Source: Geothrix sp.
Lineage (GTDB): Bacteria; Acidobacteriota; Holophagae; Holophagales; Holophagaceae
Direction of reading: 5' to 3'
NCBI RefSeq assembly: GCF_030219325.1
Contig: NZ_CP126625.1
Location: forward strand, 2,282,857-2,346,856
Length of the DNA stretch: 64,000 nt
Part shown: positions 9,301 through 17,269 of the stretch, piece by piece
Numbering within the stretch: position 1 is the first letter of the stretch
Layout: each line of letters begins with the position of its first letter
Notes under the pieces: model-generated
Databases searched by the model: none
The model's input: the letters and a program-made list of their open reading frames with translations, nothing else
What the model was told of the DNA's origin: nothing
Program-made: the position numbers and the translations under genes

Positions 9301-9610
9301 GAGCGGGACCCTTGAACAGTGGATCGGCCCAGGACCCGGCCTCGCCGCCGATGGCCTCCCAGGCCAGGGTGTTGACCATGGCCCCCGACAACCGGCCCGA
9401 AGCCACAAGGGAGGCCAGTTCCGCCCCCCAGTAGTCAGCCTCGCGGCCACCCTCGGTGGCGAGGGGCCCGTCGTCTTCCCGGCGCTCCTCCCCCACAAGT
9501 CCGTGGGACTGGGCCTCCTTAAGGACGCGGGATGTCAGGTTCAAGGAGAACATGGAGTGTGGATCTCGGTCTTCGCTGGGGCCGGGTGGAAGACAGGATA
9601 GCTTACGCAT
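6329..9610 (-). CDS. Membrane-anchored Ser/Thr protein kinase with helical-repeat tail
   Basis: This 1093-aa protein has a kinase domain at about 113-370: glycine loop GEGASAYVYKG (122-132), VAIK lysine K144, DFG 246-248 and TSPE near 272. The catalytic loop reads HLDLKLNN (222-229), so the arginine of the HRD motif is leucine; this is a non-RD kinase. One transmembrane helix (about 395-412) separates it from a roughly 650-residue helical region with TPR-like periodicity. That region is probably periplasmic or a scaffold for partners. The start is uncertain: ATG 9610 has GGAGG abutting it, and Met20 (9553) is the alternative. It lies downstream of the ABC pair and upstream of the MocR gene on one strand. 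Confidence 0.85.
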   Translation of the reverse strand: MRKLSCLPPGPSEDRDPHSMFSLNLTSRVLKEAQSHGLVGEERREDDGPLATEGGREADYWGAELASLVASGRLSGAMVNTLAWEAIGGEAGSWADPLFKGPAPIGELKGLGDRYQDLTPVGEGASAYVYKGFDTLLQRHVAIKALKDPRGPILEEARAQAKVEHPNVCRVYEVGQGYLVMQLVEGPTLAQMAPSIDLAEKARIIRDIAQGIHVAHQKGLIHLDLKLNNVLMERHEDGIFHPVISDFGMVSGASPRPSSGCNLGTPPYTSPEQLARDPALIGPGADVYALGVMLYVLLAGAIPFEAHDFPGLLEAMAKAPPIPLRRRVPQVAPDLARIVAKCMEKRPQDRYASARDLADDLDRFLRGEAVGAMGKAGTYRLAKWFQRNRKLQWVIGLSLALLVGSLAFFVRHSTFISQQAEWDHHFQNLVDQLGAHLDRSYRLPAHDLRPALREAAVFIEKLEDARRRGGPAAQGPACLALGQAHFLLEDDEDQAVMYFQKAWDMGYQTESARSWLAVAMLATYRKATWSFVPGLHDSANPDRAEEVRRQYLDPARTLLKGRGSLDQARLRFLVDLADAKILDGSNPDRLLGLIQAYRAQFPNDLEGMFEEAAALSFKAELLVTTASLKSPTYSPPGLQEAESCRKRVRELLGEVKRIAPSLPKVYGALATEYMRENSLPTRETEPTRELLAQTRVLLDEGLQIRPDDPTLILQYSQFLTKHVLSLHLASGLDPAPVARDLQGLRTLSASNLDGQGPRAFLEAAAVFLRKCSYYGVRPPQSMVDACAGCAKEAWTGNASERFMACAAAAQALAETGANPVPCIQDIHEVFHPATVPEWYALANLDLLAAEHVWLDHGDPSPWIARAQAALPKMDSYDIYKSGLAKSIRIKKAQLLEDEASWADLRQDLVALGKAGAGMPPRNLPDALELSFLLARHAQTSKAEAQPYLDGAQACLREPVLKDYVWTPGYQEQLATLCLLGAGRAEDPDALLAQALAAADKALEQLLPPRITGDARTLRPRPDNYPDYPAALARIRPLKAEILTAMAARERQPSVRIDLARRALAALEQTLKQDPFRERRLRPLLDQARTLSRS

Positions 9611-9659
9611 CCTCCGCCCGTTGCTATGAAGGCATACGGGAGAACCCAGGTCCGGCTTA

Positions 9660-10331
9660 TCAGATCGGTTTCTTCGAGAAACGGCGAGATGCCTCCAGGA
9701 TCAGCGTGGCAGTCGCGAAGAGCACCAAGGCAAGGTGCAGGATTTCGCCCGCCGCCGGGCTCCAGCCGAACCACCCTGAGACCTTGGTGGCGGCATAGTC
9801 CAAAGCGAAAGAAAGGACGCAGGTAAGGAACATGAACCCGGCCAAGCTGCTGGGAATGCCCTCACTCAGGACCCCGATGAGGAGGCCGCAGGCCATGGCC
9901 AGCAGGATCCCCGGGATCCGCATGAGCAGGAGGATCCTGAACAGGGCGGCGGCATCGAGGGGCAACCTTGCCAGGGCGGCGTTGACCAGGAACAGGGCCC
10001 CGACTCCAACGCACAGAGTGGCTGTCAGGATGATCGCCATTCCCGCGCCCCTGGCCAGGAGGAAGTAGGCCCTGGGCACGGGCCGGATGGCGAACAGGAT
10101 CGGTACGCCCTGCTGGAGGTCGGAGGTCAGGGAAGCCGTCACGACGGATCCCGTGAGGAGGGCAGTGAACAGAGCCGTCAACGTGAGCAGCATCGTCGCA
10201 ATCACTTGGACATGATCGCGGCTTGCCAGCAGGGCGATCGGCATCAGAAGTGCGACGCACACGAGCACCACTTGGATCAGCCGGCTGCGCCGGAGGTGTG
10301 TCAATTCATCAAGAATCAGCAGCGTCAGCAT
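9660..10331 (-). CDS. ABC transporter permease, ABC-2-like, 223 aa
   Basis: This hydrophobic protein has about six predicted membrane helices, starting DELTHLRRSRLIQVVLV and ending in a basic tail. It resembles small ABC-2 type permeases that span the inner membrane as homodimers. Its start overlaps the end of the upstream ATPase gene by 7 nt, so the two are translationally coupled and form one exporter. The substrate cannot be deduced. Its stop is about 50 nt from the kinase start. Confidence 0.75.
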   Translation of the reverse strand: MLTLLILDELTHLRRSRLIQVVLVCVALLMPIALLASRDHVQVIATMLLTLTALFTALLTGSVVTASLTSDLQQGVPILFAIRPVPRAYFLLARGAGMAIILTATLCVGVGALFLVNAALARLPLDAAALFRILLLMRIPGILLAMACGLLIGVLSEGIPSSLAGFMFLTCVLSFALDYAATKVSGWFGWSPAAGEILHLALVLFATATLILEASRRFSKKPI

Positions 10332-11326
10332 GCCATGCCCTCCTCTTCCTGCTCCCGGGCCCCCTCCGTGGGGCTCCCCGTCATCTGCCCCACGATGGCT
10401 TCCAGGGATGGGACGAGGGGCTTGACGAAACGGATCCCATGGCCGCTTGCGATGACCTGGCCGAGCAGGCCGGTCGCAACGGCGAGCAGGTCCGCACCAG
10501 CGACTGGGTGCAGGCGCATGACATTGGGCGCCATCAGTTCAAGTCGCGCCACGCCGGGGAGGGCGCTCAGCCGGGCATGGGGAAGGATGCCGGTGAAGCC
10601 GATTTCCACCGCTTCGGCATCCCTGTGCTCCGCTTTCAGCGCGTCGACCGTGCCATCGAAGATCAGGCGCCCGTTCCGGATGACCAGGAGCCGCTGCATC
10701 AATTCCTCGACGTCGGCGAGGATGTGGCTCGAGAAGATGATGGCGACGCCCTTGCGGTTCAGTTCGGCAAGCACGCCCTTGACGTGTTGGCGTCCACCCG
10801 GATCGAGGTGATTGAACGGTTCGTCCAGGATCATCAACTTTGGCTCGTTCAGCATGGCCTGGGCCAGACCCAACCGCTGCTTCATGCCCCGAGAAAAGGT
10901 GCCGACCCGGGTCTCGGCCTTCGGGCTTAGGCCCACCTGCTGCAGAACCTCCCGAATTCTCTGCCGGAGCGGCGCCTCTGAGATCCCCGAAAGCCTCCCG
11001 AACAACCACAGCGTCTCCCACGCCGTTCGCCAGGGGGCAAAGGCCACGTCCTGGGGGAGGTAGGAGATCTGTCCCAGGATGCTCTTCCGGTCCAGGGGCT
11101 GACGCATTCCCGAGATCCGGACGTCGCCTCCGAAGGCCGTCTCCATGCCGGTCAGGATCCGCATGGTCGTGGTCTTCCCAGCGCCGTTGGGGCCGACGTA
11201 GCCGATGATCTCGCCGGGGGAAATGGCAAAGGACACTTTGTCCAGAGCGGTGGTTTCGCCGAACCGCTTGGTCAGGCCCTCCGCCACGACAAGGGAAGGA
11301 GGGGAAGGCAGTGCATGGCTGATCAT
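10325..11326 (-). CDS. ABC transporter ATP-binding protein
   Basis: This 333-aa ATPase carries Walker A GPNGAGKTTT (about residues 49-58), the signature FSRGMKQRLGLA and Walker B LMILDEPFNHLDP, followed by the switch His (FSSHIL). The extra C-terminal 100 residues are typical of CcmA/NatA-like exporter ATPases (ABC-2 class). It pairs with the overlapping permease gene. The gene lies about 100 nt downstream of the second thioredoxin gene, beyond a strong hairpin. Readthrough from that gene's promoter could therefore drive it weakly. Confidence 0.88.
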   Translation of the reverse strand: MISHALPSPPSLVVAEGLTKRFGETTALDKVSFAISPGEIIGYVGPNGAGKTTTMRILTGMETAFGGDVRISGMRQPLDRKSILGQISYLPQDVAFAPWRTAWETLWLFGRLSGISEAPLRQRIREVLQQVGLSPKAETRVGTFSRGMKQRLGLAQAMLNEPKLMILDEPFNHLDPGGRQHVKGVLAELNRKGVAIIFSSHILADVEELMQRLLVIRNGRLIFDGTVDALKAEHRDAEAVEIGFTGILPHARLSALPGVARLELMAPNVMRLHPVAGADLLAVATGLLGQVIASGHGIRFVKPLVPSLEAIVGQMTGSPTEGAREQEEEGMAC

Positions 11327-11362
11327 GGTTCACCTGGATAGCTTCGTTCCGGTGGCCCTGAC

Positions 11363-11406
11363 GCAGGCCGGGGAGAGGGATCCCGTGACCCCTCTCCCCG
11401 GCCTGC
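11363..11406 (-). terminator. Strong hairpin after the second thioredoxin gene
   Basis: A perfect 17-bp inverted repeat (11363-11379 with 11390-11406) encloses a 10-nt loop, 22 nt beyond the thioredoxin stop and before the ABC ATPase start. No long T-tract follows, so it may reduce rather than abolish expression of the downstream genes. Confidence 0.7.
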
Positions 11407-11427
11407 ACCCAAGGGCCGGATCCTCGA

Positions 11428-12546
11428 TCAATGCTGCTTCGCGGCGGCGGACCGGTACTCTTTCAGCTTGGCTTCCTCTTCCGCCAACTTGGATTTGATC
11501 ATGGCGCCCGCATCGGGATGCTCCTTGAGAATTTCGGGGATCCTGGCGCGGAGCTGCTTGATGTCAGCGGCCTTGCTCTTCGCGGCACCCTTGAAATCGC
11601 CGGCCTTGGCCTGAACCTTGGCCAGCATCCCGTACCAGACTTTATCCTTCTTCACCAGCTCCTTCAGTTCCGTGGCCGCGTTGGTGTACCAGGACTTGGC
11701 CAGCCCATCCGCAGCGGCGATCTGGCCGAGGTAGGTGATGGTCAGGTCCGGCCGTTCTTTGTGCATCCGATCGAACATCTCCTGGGCGGCGTTGGGATCG
11801 AGGCGAAGCAGGGCCATGAATTTGAAATAGCCGCCCCAATCCTTTGAAACCGGATCAAGCGCCTTGTATTTCGGGAGCAGGTCCATGACCCCCTGCCAAT
11901 TGTTGGCCGCCATCTCCTTGCCGATGGCCCTCTCGACCTCGGCGTTGGCATCCGCGGCAGCCTTCTCCGCGACGGGGTCGAAGGTGCCCGCCGCCACCTT
12001 CTCAAGCACAGGCTCCATGGCCATGGGATGCCCCTGCCAGACCAGGCGGCCCGAGCCGTCCACGATGAAGGTCGCCGGAATGCCCTCCAGGCCTGCGGCC
12101 TTCATCCAGTTCGTGTTCATCTGCTCATCACGGGTGTCGCGGCAGACCAGGTAGTCCATGGTCGCGCCCTTCTCCTTGACGAAGTCTTTCACCTTCTGGT
12201 CCATGTCCTCGGGCGTCTTGCCGGTTTCGAGGACATTGACGCCGATGAACGTGATCTTGCCGGCGTACTTCTTCGCAAAGCCCGATACGTGGGGAATCGC
12301 GGCTTTGCAGGGTCCGCACCACGTCGCCCAGAATTCCAGGACGTACACCTGGCCCTTGGCCAGGGCGGACAGAGGCTCGCCCTTGATCCAGGTGCCAGGC
12401 GTGAAGGCCGGTGCCATATCGCCGACCTTGAGGTTGACGGCGGCCGCCTGGGCCGTCGGCGCCTGGGCGGCAGCGGGGACGGAGAGGGCGAGGCAGGACG
12501 TGGCGAGAAGGAGCACTGTCCCTCGCCACTGAGAAAGTCGGGGCAT
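11428..12546 (-). CDS. TlpA/ResA-like secreted thioredoxin, paralogue of the 3665 gene
   Basis: This 372-aa protein has the same plan as its paralogue: signal peptide (about 1-27, cleaved near VPAAAQA), thioredoxin domain with WCGPCK at about residue 78, and an all-helical C-terminal half. Shared blocks include NLKVGDMAP, EFWATWCGPCK, DYLVCRDT and FIVDGSGR. It should be a periplasmic thiol-disulfide protein. ATG 12546 is preceded by AGGAGG at good spacing; the longer frame to 12666 runs through the promoter element and is rejected. Two divergent paralogues under the same element suggest duplication with different partners. Confidence 0.87.
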   Translation of the reverse strand: MPRLSQWRGTVLLLATSCLALSVPAAAQAPTAQAAAVNLKVGDMAPAFTPGTWIKGEPLSALAKGQVYVLEFWATWCGPCKAAIPHVSGFAKKYAGKITFIGVNVLETGKTPEDMDQKVKDFVKEKGATMDYLVCRDTRDEQMNTNWMKAAGLEGIPATFIVDGSGRLVWQGHPMAMEPVLEKVAAGTFDPVAEKAAADANAEVERAIGKEMAANNWQGVMDLLPKYKALDPVSKDWGGYFKFMALLRLDPNAAQEMFDRMHKERPDLTITYLGQIAAADGLAKSWYTNAATELKELVKKDKVWYGMLAKVQAKAGDFKGAAKSKAADIKQLRARIPEILKEHPDAGAMIKSKLAEEEAKLKEYRSAAAKQH

Positions 12547-12614
12547 GAAGTCCTCCTGGGGATAAACCGATTCTGTTTCGGCTGCCAAGTATTCGCCCCA
12601 CCCCCTAGCGGGTC

Positions 12615-12649
12615 CTACTCCGGTTTCGGACTTTGGACATGCACCGGTT
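12615..12649 (-). promoter_or_regulatory. Bipartite AACCGG element, copy D
   Basis: On the minus strand box 1 AACCGGTGCA begins at 12649 and box 2 AACCGGAGTAG at 12625, 24 bp apart. The thioredoxin start lies 73 nt after box 2. From box 1 through box 2 it closely resembles copy A, including CATG directly after the first ACCGGTG. Confidence 0.6.
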
Positions 12650-12844
12650 TCAAAGCCGGCCATCACCCGGCCGATTCCACCCGCGGGGCGGGGCCCCGGA
12701 GGAGAAGGGGCTCACCGAGGGCCCCGGCCCGGTCCAGGCGGGTCTCCCACCGCCAGGCCAGCGAAAGTCAAGCGATCCGGATCGCGAAAAGTATTCTGGA
12801 GTGGAGTATCGTCTGGGTCATCTCCACCCAGTGAGCGAGCCGCC

Positions 12845-14086
12845 ATGATCCTCCAGGCCGACCTCCGACATCTGATCTGCACGCTCTCCGACGCGCTCGA
12901 TCTGGTGGGCGTGGACGACGTGGGCCACGGCAAGCGGGTGGGCGTCATGGCCGCGGAGTGCGGAAGGCGGGCCGGGCTGGCCCCGGAAGAGGTCACCTTC
13001 CTCTTCGACCTCGGCATGCTCCACGACATCGGCGTGTCGTCCACCCAGGTCCACCACAACATCATCACCACCTTCGCCGCACCGGACGTCCAGGCCCACT
13101 GCGATACCGGCGCCGGGCTGCTAGCCAGCTTCCAGCCCCTGGCCTCCCTCGCCCCGGCGGTGAAGCGCCACCACACCCCCTGGACGCGGCTCATGGAGGA
13201 GGGGATCGACCCCGCCCTCGCCTGGCAGGCCAACCTGGTCTTCCTGGTGGACCGGGTGGACGCCCTGGCCGTCACCCACCATTCCCAGGGCTCGCCCATC
13301 CTCCATGCCCCGGAGATCCGGGAGCGGATCCGGCAGCATTCGGGTACTGATTTCAACCCGGAGCTGGTGGACCTGTTCCTGGAGACGTCGGGCTCAGAGG
13401 CCTTCTGGCTGATGCTGGAACCCCGGCCCATGAACGACTTCATCCAGGAGGTGCACAGCCAGCGGCTGGGCTACGCGGCCAGCATGGGCGACCTCAGGCA
13501 GCTGGCGGAGATCTTCTCGCGCATCGTCGATGCCAAGAGCCCCTTCACCGCCGAGCACTCCCTGGGCGTGGCCGAGCTGTCACGGTTCCTGGCCCGGAAG
13601 ATGGAGCTGGGGGAGAGCAGCCAGCGGAAGCTCGAGATCGCGGGGCTGCTGCACGACGTGGGGAAGCTCCGCGTGCCGGACGAGATCCTGGACAAGCCGG
13701 GCCAGCTGGACTGGCAGGAACGGCAGGTCATCAACACCCACAGCTTCGAGACCTACCAGATCCTGCGCCACCTCCACGGGTTCGAGGAGATCGCCCAGTG
13801 GACCGCCCACCACCACGAGGCTCCGGGCGGCGGCGGCTACCCCTTCCACCTCGATGCCAGCCTCCTGCCCCTGGAGGCCCGCATCCTCCGCATCGCGGAC
13901 ATCTTCCAGGCCATGGTGCAGGACCGGCCCTACCGGAGGGGGCTCAACCAGACCCAGGCCCTGGCCTTCATGACGAACCTCTCGGCCCGGGGACTGGCGG
14001 AGCCGGAGATCGTGGCCCACCTCGTCTCCTGCGGCGGCGAGGCCATGGCCGCGGCCCATGCCGGCGTCCGCCGCGACCAGGCCTGA
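12845..14086 (+). CDS. Tandem HD / HD-GYP domain protein
   Basis: This 413-aa cytoplasmic protein has two phosphohydrolase folds. The first, degenerate HD unit (about 20-130) has LGMLHDIGVSS and an RHH segment. The second (about 215-400) has EHSLGVAELS, AGLLHDVGKLRVP, HSFETYQIL, HHHEAPGGGGYP and ILRIADIFQAM, which are the metal-binding and GYP motifs of cyclic-di-GMP phosphodiesterases. It probably lowers cyclic-di-GMP, with the N-terminal HD as a regulatory unit. There is no membrane segment or receiver domain, so the input is unknown. The gene stands alone and faces the HIT gene end-to-end with a 9-nt gap. Confidence 0.85.
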   Translation: MILQADLRHLICTLSDALDLVGVDDVGHGKRVGVMAAECGRRAGLAPEEVTFLFDLGMLHDIGVSSTQVHHNIITTFAAPDVQAHCDTGAGLLASFQPLASLAPAVKRHHTPWTRLMEEGIDPALAWQANLVFLVDRVDALAVTHHSQGSPILHAPEIRERIRQHSGTDFNPELVDLFLETSGSEAFWLMLEPRPMNDFIQEVHSQRLGYAASMGDLRQLAEIFSRIVDAKSPFTAEHSLGVAELSRFLARKMELGESSQRKLEIAGLLHDVGKLRVPDEILDKPGQLDWQERQVINTHSFETYQILRHLHGFEEIAQWTAHHHEAPGGGGYPFHLDASLLPLEARILRIADIFQAMVQDRPYRRGLNQTQALAFMTNLSARGLAEPEIVAHLVSCGGEAMAAAHAGVRRDQA

Positions 14087-14095
14087 GGGACCCTC

Positions 14096-14455
14096 CTACT
14101 GGCAGAGTTTCCCGCCCAGCGGCTTCCCGCCCAGCAGGTGGAAGTGCAGGTGGAAGACCGTCTGACCACCATCGGCGCCGCAGTTGCTGATGAGGCGCCA
14201 GCCGCTGGCCTGGATCCCGTGCTCCGCAGCCAGCTTCGCGGCCAGGCGGGGCACCCGGGCGGCCGCGGCCTCGGCCTCCGGGGTCAGGTCCCCCAGGCCC
14301 TCGCAGTGGACCTTCGGAATGATCAACAGGTGGACCGGCGCCTGCGGGAAGATGTCCTTGAAGGCGATGAGAGTATCGTCTTCGTACACGATGGCCGAAG
14401 GGATCTCCTTCCGTGCGATCTTGCAGAACAGGCACTCGCTCGTAGGGGCGCTCAT
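14096..14455 (-). CDS. HIT-family nucleotide hydrolase (HinT-like)
   Basis: This 119-aa protein is full length for the HinT branch. It starts with a CLFCKIARKEIP segment (potential zinc-binding Cys pair). The active site is the histidine triad VFHLHFHLLGG near residue 105. HinT proteins hydrolyse purine nucleoside phosphoramidates such as aminoacyl-AMP by-products. Its start lies only 11 bp from the divergent trmL start, so both promoters must overlap or sit inside the neighbouring gene. Confidence 0.92.
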   Translation of the reverse strand: MSAPTSECLFCKIARKEIPSAIVYEDDTLIAFKDIFPQAPVHLLIIPKVHCEGLGDLTPEAEAAAARVPRLAAKLAAEHGIQASGWRLISNCGADGGQTVFHLHFHLLGGKPLGGKLCQ

Positions 14456-14466
14456 CAGGACCTCCG

Positions 14467-14922
14467 ATGTTTCACATCATCTTGCACCAGCCTGAGATTC
14501 CGCAGAACACGGGAAGCATCGGCCGCCTCTGCGTGAACAACGGGGCGAAGCTCCACCTCGTGCATCCGCTGGGCTTCGAGACCACGGACGCCCAGGTGCG
14601 CCGGGCCGGCCTGGACTACTGGGAGAAGCTGGACCCCACCCACTATGAGAACTGGGAGGACTTCCTGGCGCGGAATCCCGCGAAGCGGCTCTGGTTCTTC
14701 AGCACCAAGGGGGCCCGGCGCCACACCCAGGTGCCCTGGGCCTACGGCGATGGCCTGGTCTTCGGCCGCGAGACGGTGGGCCTGCCCGATGACCTGCTTG
14801 AGGCCAACCGGGACCACCTCGTGCGCATCCCCATGCTGGGCGACCACCATCGCAGCCTCAACCAGGCCCAGGCCGCGGCCATTGGCCTTTACGAGGCCCT
14901 GAGGCAGACTGAGAACTGGTAA
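14467..14922 (+). CDS. trmL: tRNA (cytidine/uridine-34-2'-O)-methyltransferase TrmL
   Basis: This 151-aa SPOUT-class enzyme methylates the 2'-O of the wobble nucleotide in leucine tRNAs. It has the family start [20 protein letters not shown], the central [11 protein letters not shown] loop that forms the SAM-binding knot, and the C-terminal [15 protein letters not shown]. The length equals that of characterised TrmL enzymes. It is 14 nt upstream of the B12-binding protein gene and probably cotranscribed with it and radA. Confidence 0.93.
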   Translation: MFHIILHQPEIPQNTGSIGRLCVNNGAKLHLVHPLGFETTDAQVRRAGLDYWEKLDPTHYENWEDFLARNPAKRLWFFSTKGARRHTQVPWAYGDGLVFGRETVGLPDDLLEANRDHLVRIPMLGDHHRSLNQAQAAAIGLYEALRQTENW

Positions 14923-14936
14923 ACCCGGGAGTCCCC

Positions 14937-15335
14937 ATGAGCCAAGCGCCGATCCGCGTCGTCATCGCCAAGCCCGGCCTCGACGGCCATGACCGCGGCG
15001 CCAAGGTCGTGGCCCGGGCTCTGCGGGATGCCGGCATGGAGGTGATCTACACCGGCCTGCGCCAGACGCCTCAGCAGATCGCCGCCGCCGTGGTGCAGGA
15101 AGATGCCCGCGTGCTGGGCATGAGCATTCTCAGCGGCGCCCACAACCAGATCTTCCCCGAGGTGCTGCGGCTGCTCAAGGAACAGGGCGCGGACGACGTG
15201 CTGGTCTTCGCCGGCGGCATCATCCCCGACGAGGACATCCCCGCACTCAAGGCCGCGGGCATCCGCGAGATCTTCCAGCCCGGCACCAACACCGACGACA
15301 TCGTGGCCTTCATCCGCAGCGCGATCCACGACTGA
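14937..15335 (+). CDS. Stand-alone cobalamin (B12)-binding domain protein
   Basis: This 132-aa protein matches the C-terminal B12-binding domain of methylmalonyl-CoA mutase: [12 protein letters not shown] carries the axial DxHxxG ligand, SILSGAH lines the nucleotide-tail pocket and [10 protein letters not shown] is the glycine-rich loop. As a separate polypeptide it would be the small subunit of an acyl-CoA mutase whose catalytic subunit is encoded elsewhere. A B12 carrier or sensor role is also possible. The TGA stop overlaps the radA ATG by one base, so the two are coupled although functionally unrelated. Confidence 0.88.
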   Translation: MSQAPIRVVIAKPGLDGHDRGAKVVARALRDAGMEVIYTGLRQTPQQIAAAVVQEDARVLGMSILSGAHNQIFPEVLRLLKEQGADDVLVFAGGIIPDEDIPALKAAGIREIFQPGTNTDDIVAFIRSAIHD

Positions 15336-16699
15336 TGGCCAAGACCAGCCCGCTTTACGAATGCACGGCCTGCGGCGCGCGCCACCCCAAGGCCATGGGG
15401 AAGTGCACGGCCTGCGGCTCCTGGGATACCGTGCAGGAAGTCCGCGGTGCCCTGAAGCGCGACCTCCAACGGGCGGGCTCGGCCTACGCGCAAAGCCATT
15501 ACTCAGGCCCCATCGCCCTCCCCGATGTGGATGTCTCCGACACCCAGCGCATCCCCACGGGCCTGCGCGAGCTGGACCGCGTCCTGGGCGGCGGCGTGGT
15601 GCCCGGCATGGTGGCCCTGCTGGGCGGCGAGCCGGGCATCGGCAAGTCGACGCTGCTGCTGCAGTGGGCCGCCACGACCTCGGGCACGGTGCTCTACGCC
15701 AGCGGCGAGGAGAGCGAGCGCCAGATCAAGCTGCGGGCCCAGCGCCTGGGCGCGGAGAACCCGGGCATCCATCTGCTGGCCGAAACGGACGTGCGGCGCA
15801 TCCTCGAGGAGGCCGAGCGCATGAAACCGGGCCTGCTGCTGGTGGACAGCATCCAGACCCTCTTCGATCCCGACTTCGAAAGCAGCGCGGGCAGCGTGAG
15901 CCAGGTGCGGGGCTGCGCCGCCCTGCTCACCCGCTGGGCCAAGACCACGGGTACGCCCCTGGTCCTGGTGGGCCACGTCACCAAGGACGGCAGCCTCGCC
16001 GGCCCCAAGGTGCTCGAACATCTCGTGGACACCGTGCTGGCCTTCGAGGGTGACCGGCACCACCACCACCGCCTGCTGCGAGCCCTCAAGAACAGATTCG
16101 GCGCCGCCTTCGAGCTGGGCGTCTTCGCCATGACGGAAAAGGGCCTGGTGCCCGCCGAGGGCAATCCCTTCTTCCTGGATGCCGAGCCGCGGCCCGGCTG
16201 CGCGGCCACCGTGGTGCTCAGCGGCACGCGGCCCATGGTGGTGGAGATCCAGGCCCTGGTGGCTTCCGCGGGCCTGGGCATCCCCCGCCGCACGGCCCTG
16301 GGCATCGATGGCCAGCGGCTGGCCATGCTCTGCGCCGTGGCCGAGCGCCGCGGCGGCGTGCAGCTGCACGACCGCGACGTCTACGTGAACGTCGCCGGCG
16401 GCCTGGAGATCGAGGATCCCGCCGCGGACCTGGCCGTCATCGCCGCGCTGTGCAGCAGTGCAGGCGGCCGGCTGTTGGCGGAGAAGTGCCTCTTCATGGG
16501 CGAGGTGGGCCTCACGGGCGAGGTGCGTCCCGTGGCCCAGCTGCCCCTGCGCCTCCAGGAGGGCGCCCGCCTGGGTTTCGCCTGCGCCGCCGTGCCCAGG
16601 CTGGGCTTCGAAGGCAAGAGCCCCCTGGAGCTGTTCCTGGAGACCAGCGTCGAGCGCCTGCGCGGCAAGGCTTGGCTCAAGGGCGTGGTGGAGGAGTAG
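15335..16699 (+). CDS. radA: DNA repair protein RadA
   Basis: This 454-aa protein is a RecA-like branch-migration helicase that processes recombination intermediates. It has the N-terminal zinc finger (CTACGARHPKAMGKCTACGS), Walker A GGEPGIGKST at about 88-97, Walker B LLLVDSIQT, the RadA-specific LKNRFGAAFELG motif and a C-terminal Lon-protease-like domain. Length and order are standard. Its stop codon marks the left edge of an AT-rich island. Confidence 0.96.
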   Translation: MAKTSPLYECTACGARHPKAMGKCTACGSWDTVQEVRGALKRDLQRAGSAYAQSHYSGPIALPDVDVSDTQRIPTGLRELDRVLGGGVVPGMVALLGGEPGIGKSTLLLQWAATTSGTVLYASGEESERQIKLRAQRLGAENPGIHLLAETDVRRILEEAERMKPGLLLVDSIQTLFDPDFESSAGSVSQVRGCAALLTRWAKTTGTPLVLVGHVTKDGSLAGPKVLEHLVDTVLAFEGDRHHHHRLLRALKNRFGAAFELGVFAMTEKGLVPAEGNPFFLDAEPRPGCAATVVLSGTRPMVVEIQALVASAGLGIPRRTALGIDGQRLAMLCAVAERRGGVQLHDRDVYVNVAGGLEIEDPAADLAVIAALCSSAGGRLLAEKCLFMGEVGLTGEVRPVAQLPLRLQEGARLGFACAAVPRLGFEGKSPLELFLETSVERLRGKAWLKGVVEE

Positions 16700-16753
16700 G
16701 AACGGTTCCAGGTGAGTTAATTCGAACTTCGATCAAATAATGACGAATTAAAT

Positions 16754-17269
16754 CTATGATTGGTAATTAGACCTACGAGGCTTTGGAAGTCGTGAGGAGG
16801 CTCGTGCACGATCTTGCAACCCTTGGTCAGAGGTGAGAATTTCTACTTCGAACCGACGATCCATATAAAATTGTGCGATCAATTCAATTGTAAAATCCCC
16901 AAAAGAGACCCCGTGCTTAATGCTATCAGGCCATTCGGCAACTATACGCTCGATGTTTGGTGGCTCCCAAATGATGCTCTGCTCATTGAATATTCCCCAA
17001 GGTGAATCTCCATTAATTGCTTGTTTCAATAATTCCATAAGCAAGTTTGCACATTTTACATTTGAGGTTTGAGCGATATGGTTCCCGGTTTCAATTAAAG
17101 CGGCGATCGGCAGAATAAAAATGAACCCTTTTGTTTTTTTTACATCAATAAGGTTTTGAATCCTTCCTTGGTCCCAAGGATCAGATTTTGGGCCCGTAAC
17201 ATCCATACCCGGCACACCCAGCCAAGTACAAACCATACTAGAGTCCAGGATCAATACTTGCTTATTCAT
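16754..17269 (-). CDS. PIN-like nuclease domain protein, 171 aa
   Basis: The fold is inferred from an N-terminal LILDSS strand and four well-spaced acidic residues in PIN order: D9, E60 (in ALIETGNHI), D125 (in SFGDFTIELIAQ) and D148 (in ILTSDQGLQD). PIN enzymes are metal-dependent RNases or structure-specific nucleases. The start codon overlaps the stop of the upstream ATPase gene (ATGA), so the two are translationally coupled and probably form one complex. Codon use is AT-rich. No named defence family was recognised with certainty. The likely role is an ATPase-controlled toxic effector. Confidence 0.65.
   Translation of the reverse strand: MNKQVLILDSSMVCTWLGVPGMDVTGPKSDPWDQGRIQNLIDVKKTKGFIFILPIAALIETGNHIAQTSNVKCANLLMELLKQAINGDSPWGIFNEQSIIWEPPNIERIVAEWPDSIKHGVSFGDFTIELIAQFYMDRRFEVEILTSDQGLQDRARASSRLPKPRRSNYQS

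Noticed and set aside
12547-12848. Short open frames between the second thioredoxin and the HD-GYP gene
   Set aside because: They cover the copy D promoter element, have biased Pro/Arg/Gly composition typical of chance frames in GC-rich DNA, and lack ribosome-binding sites.
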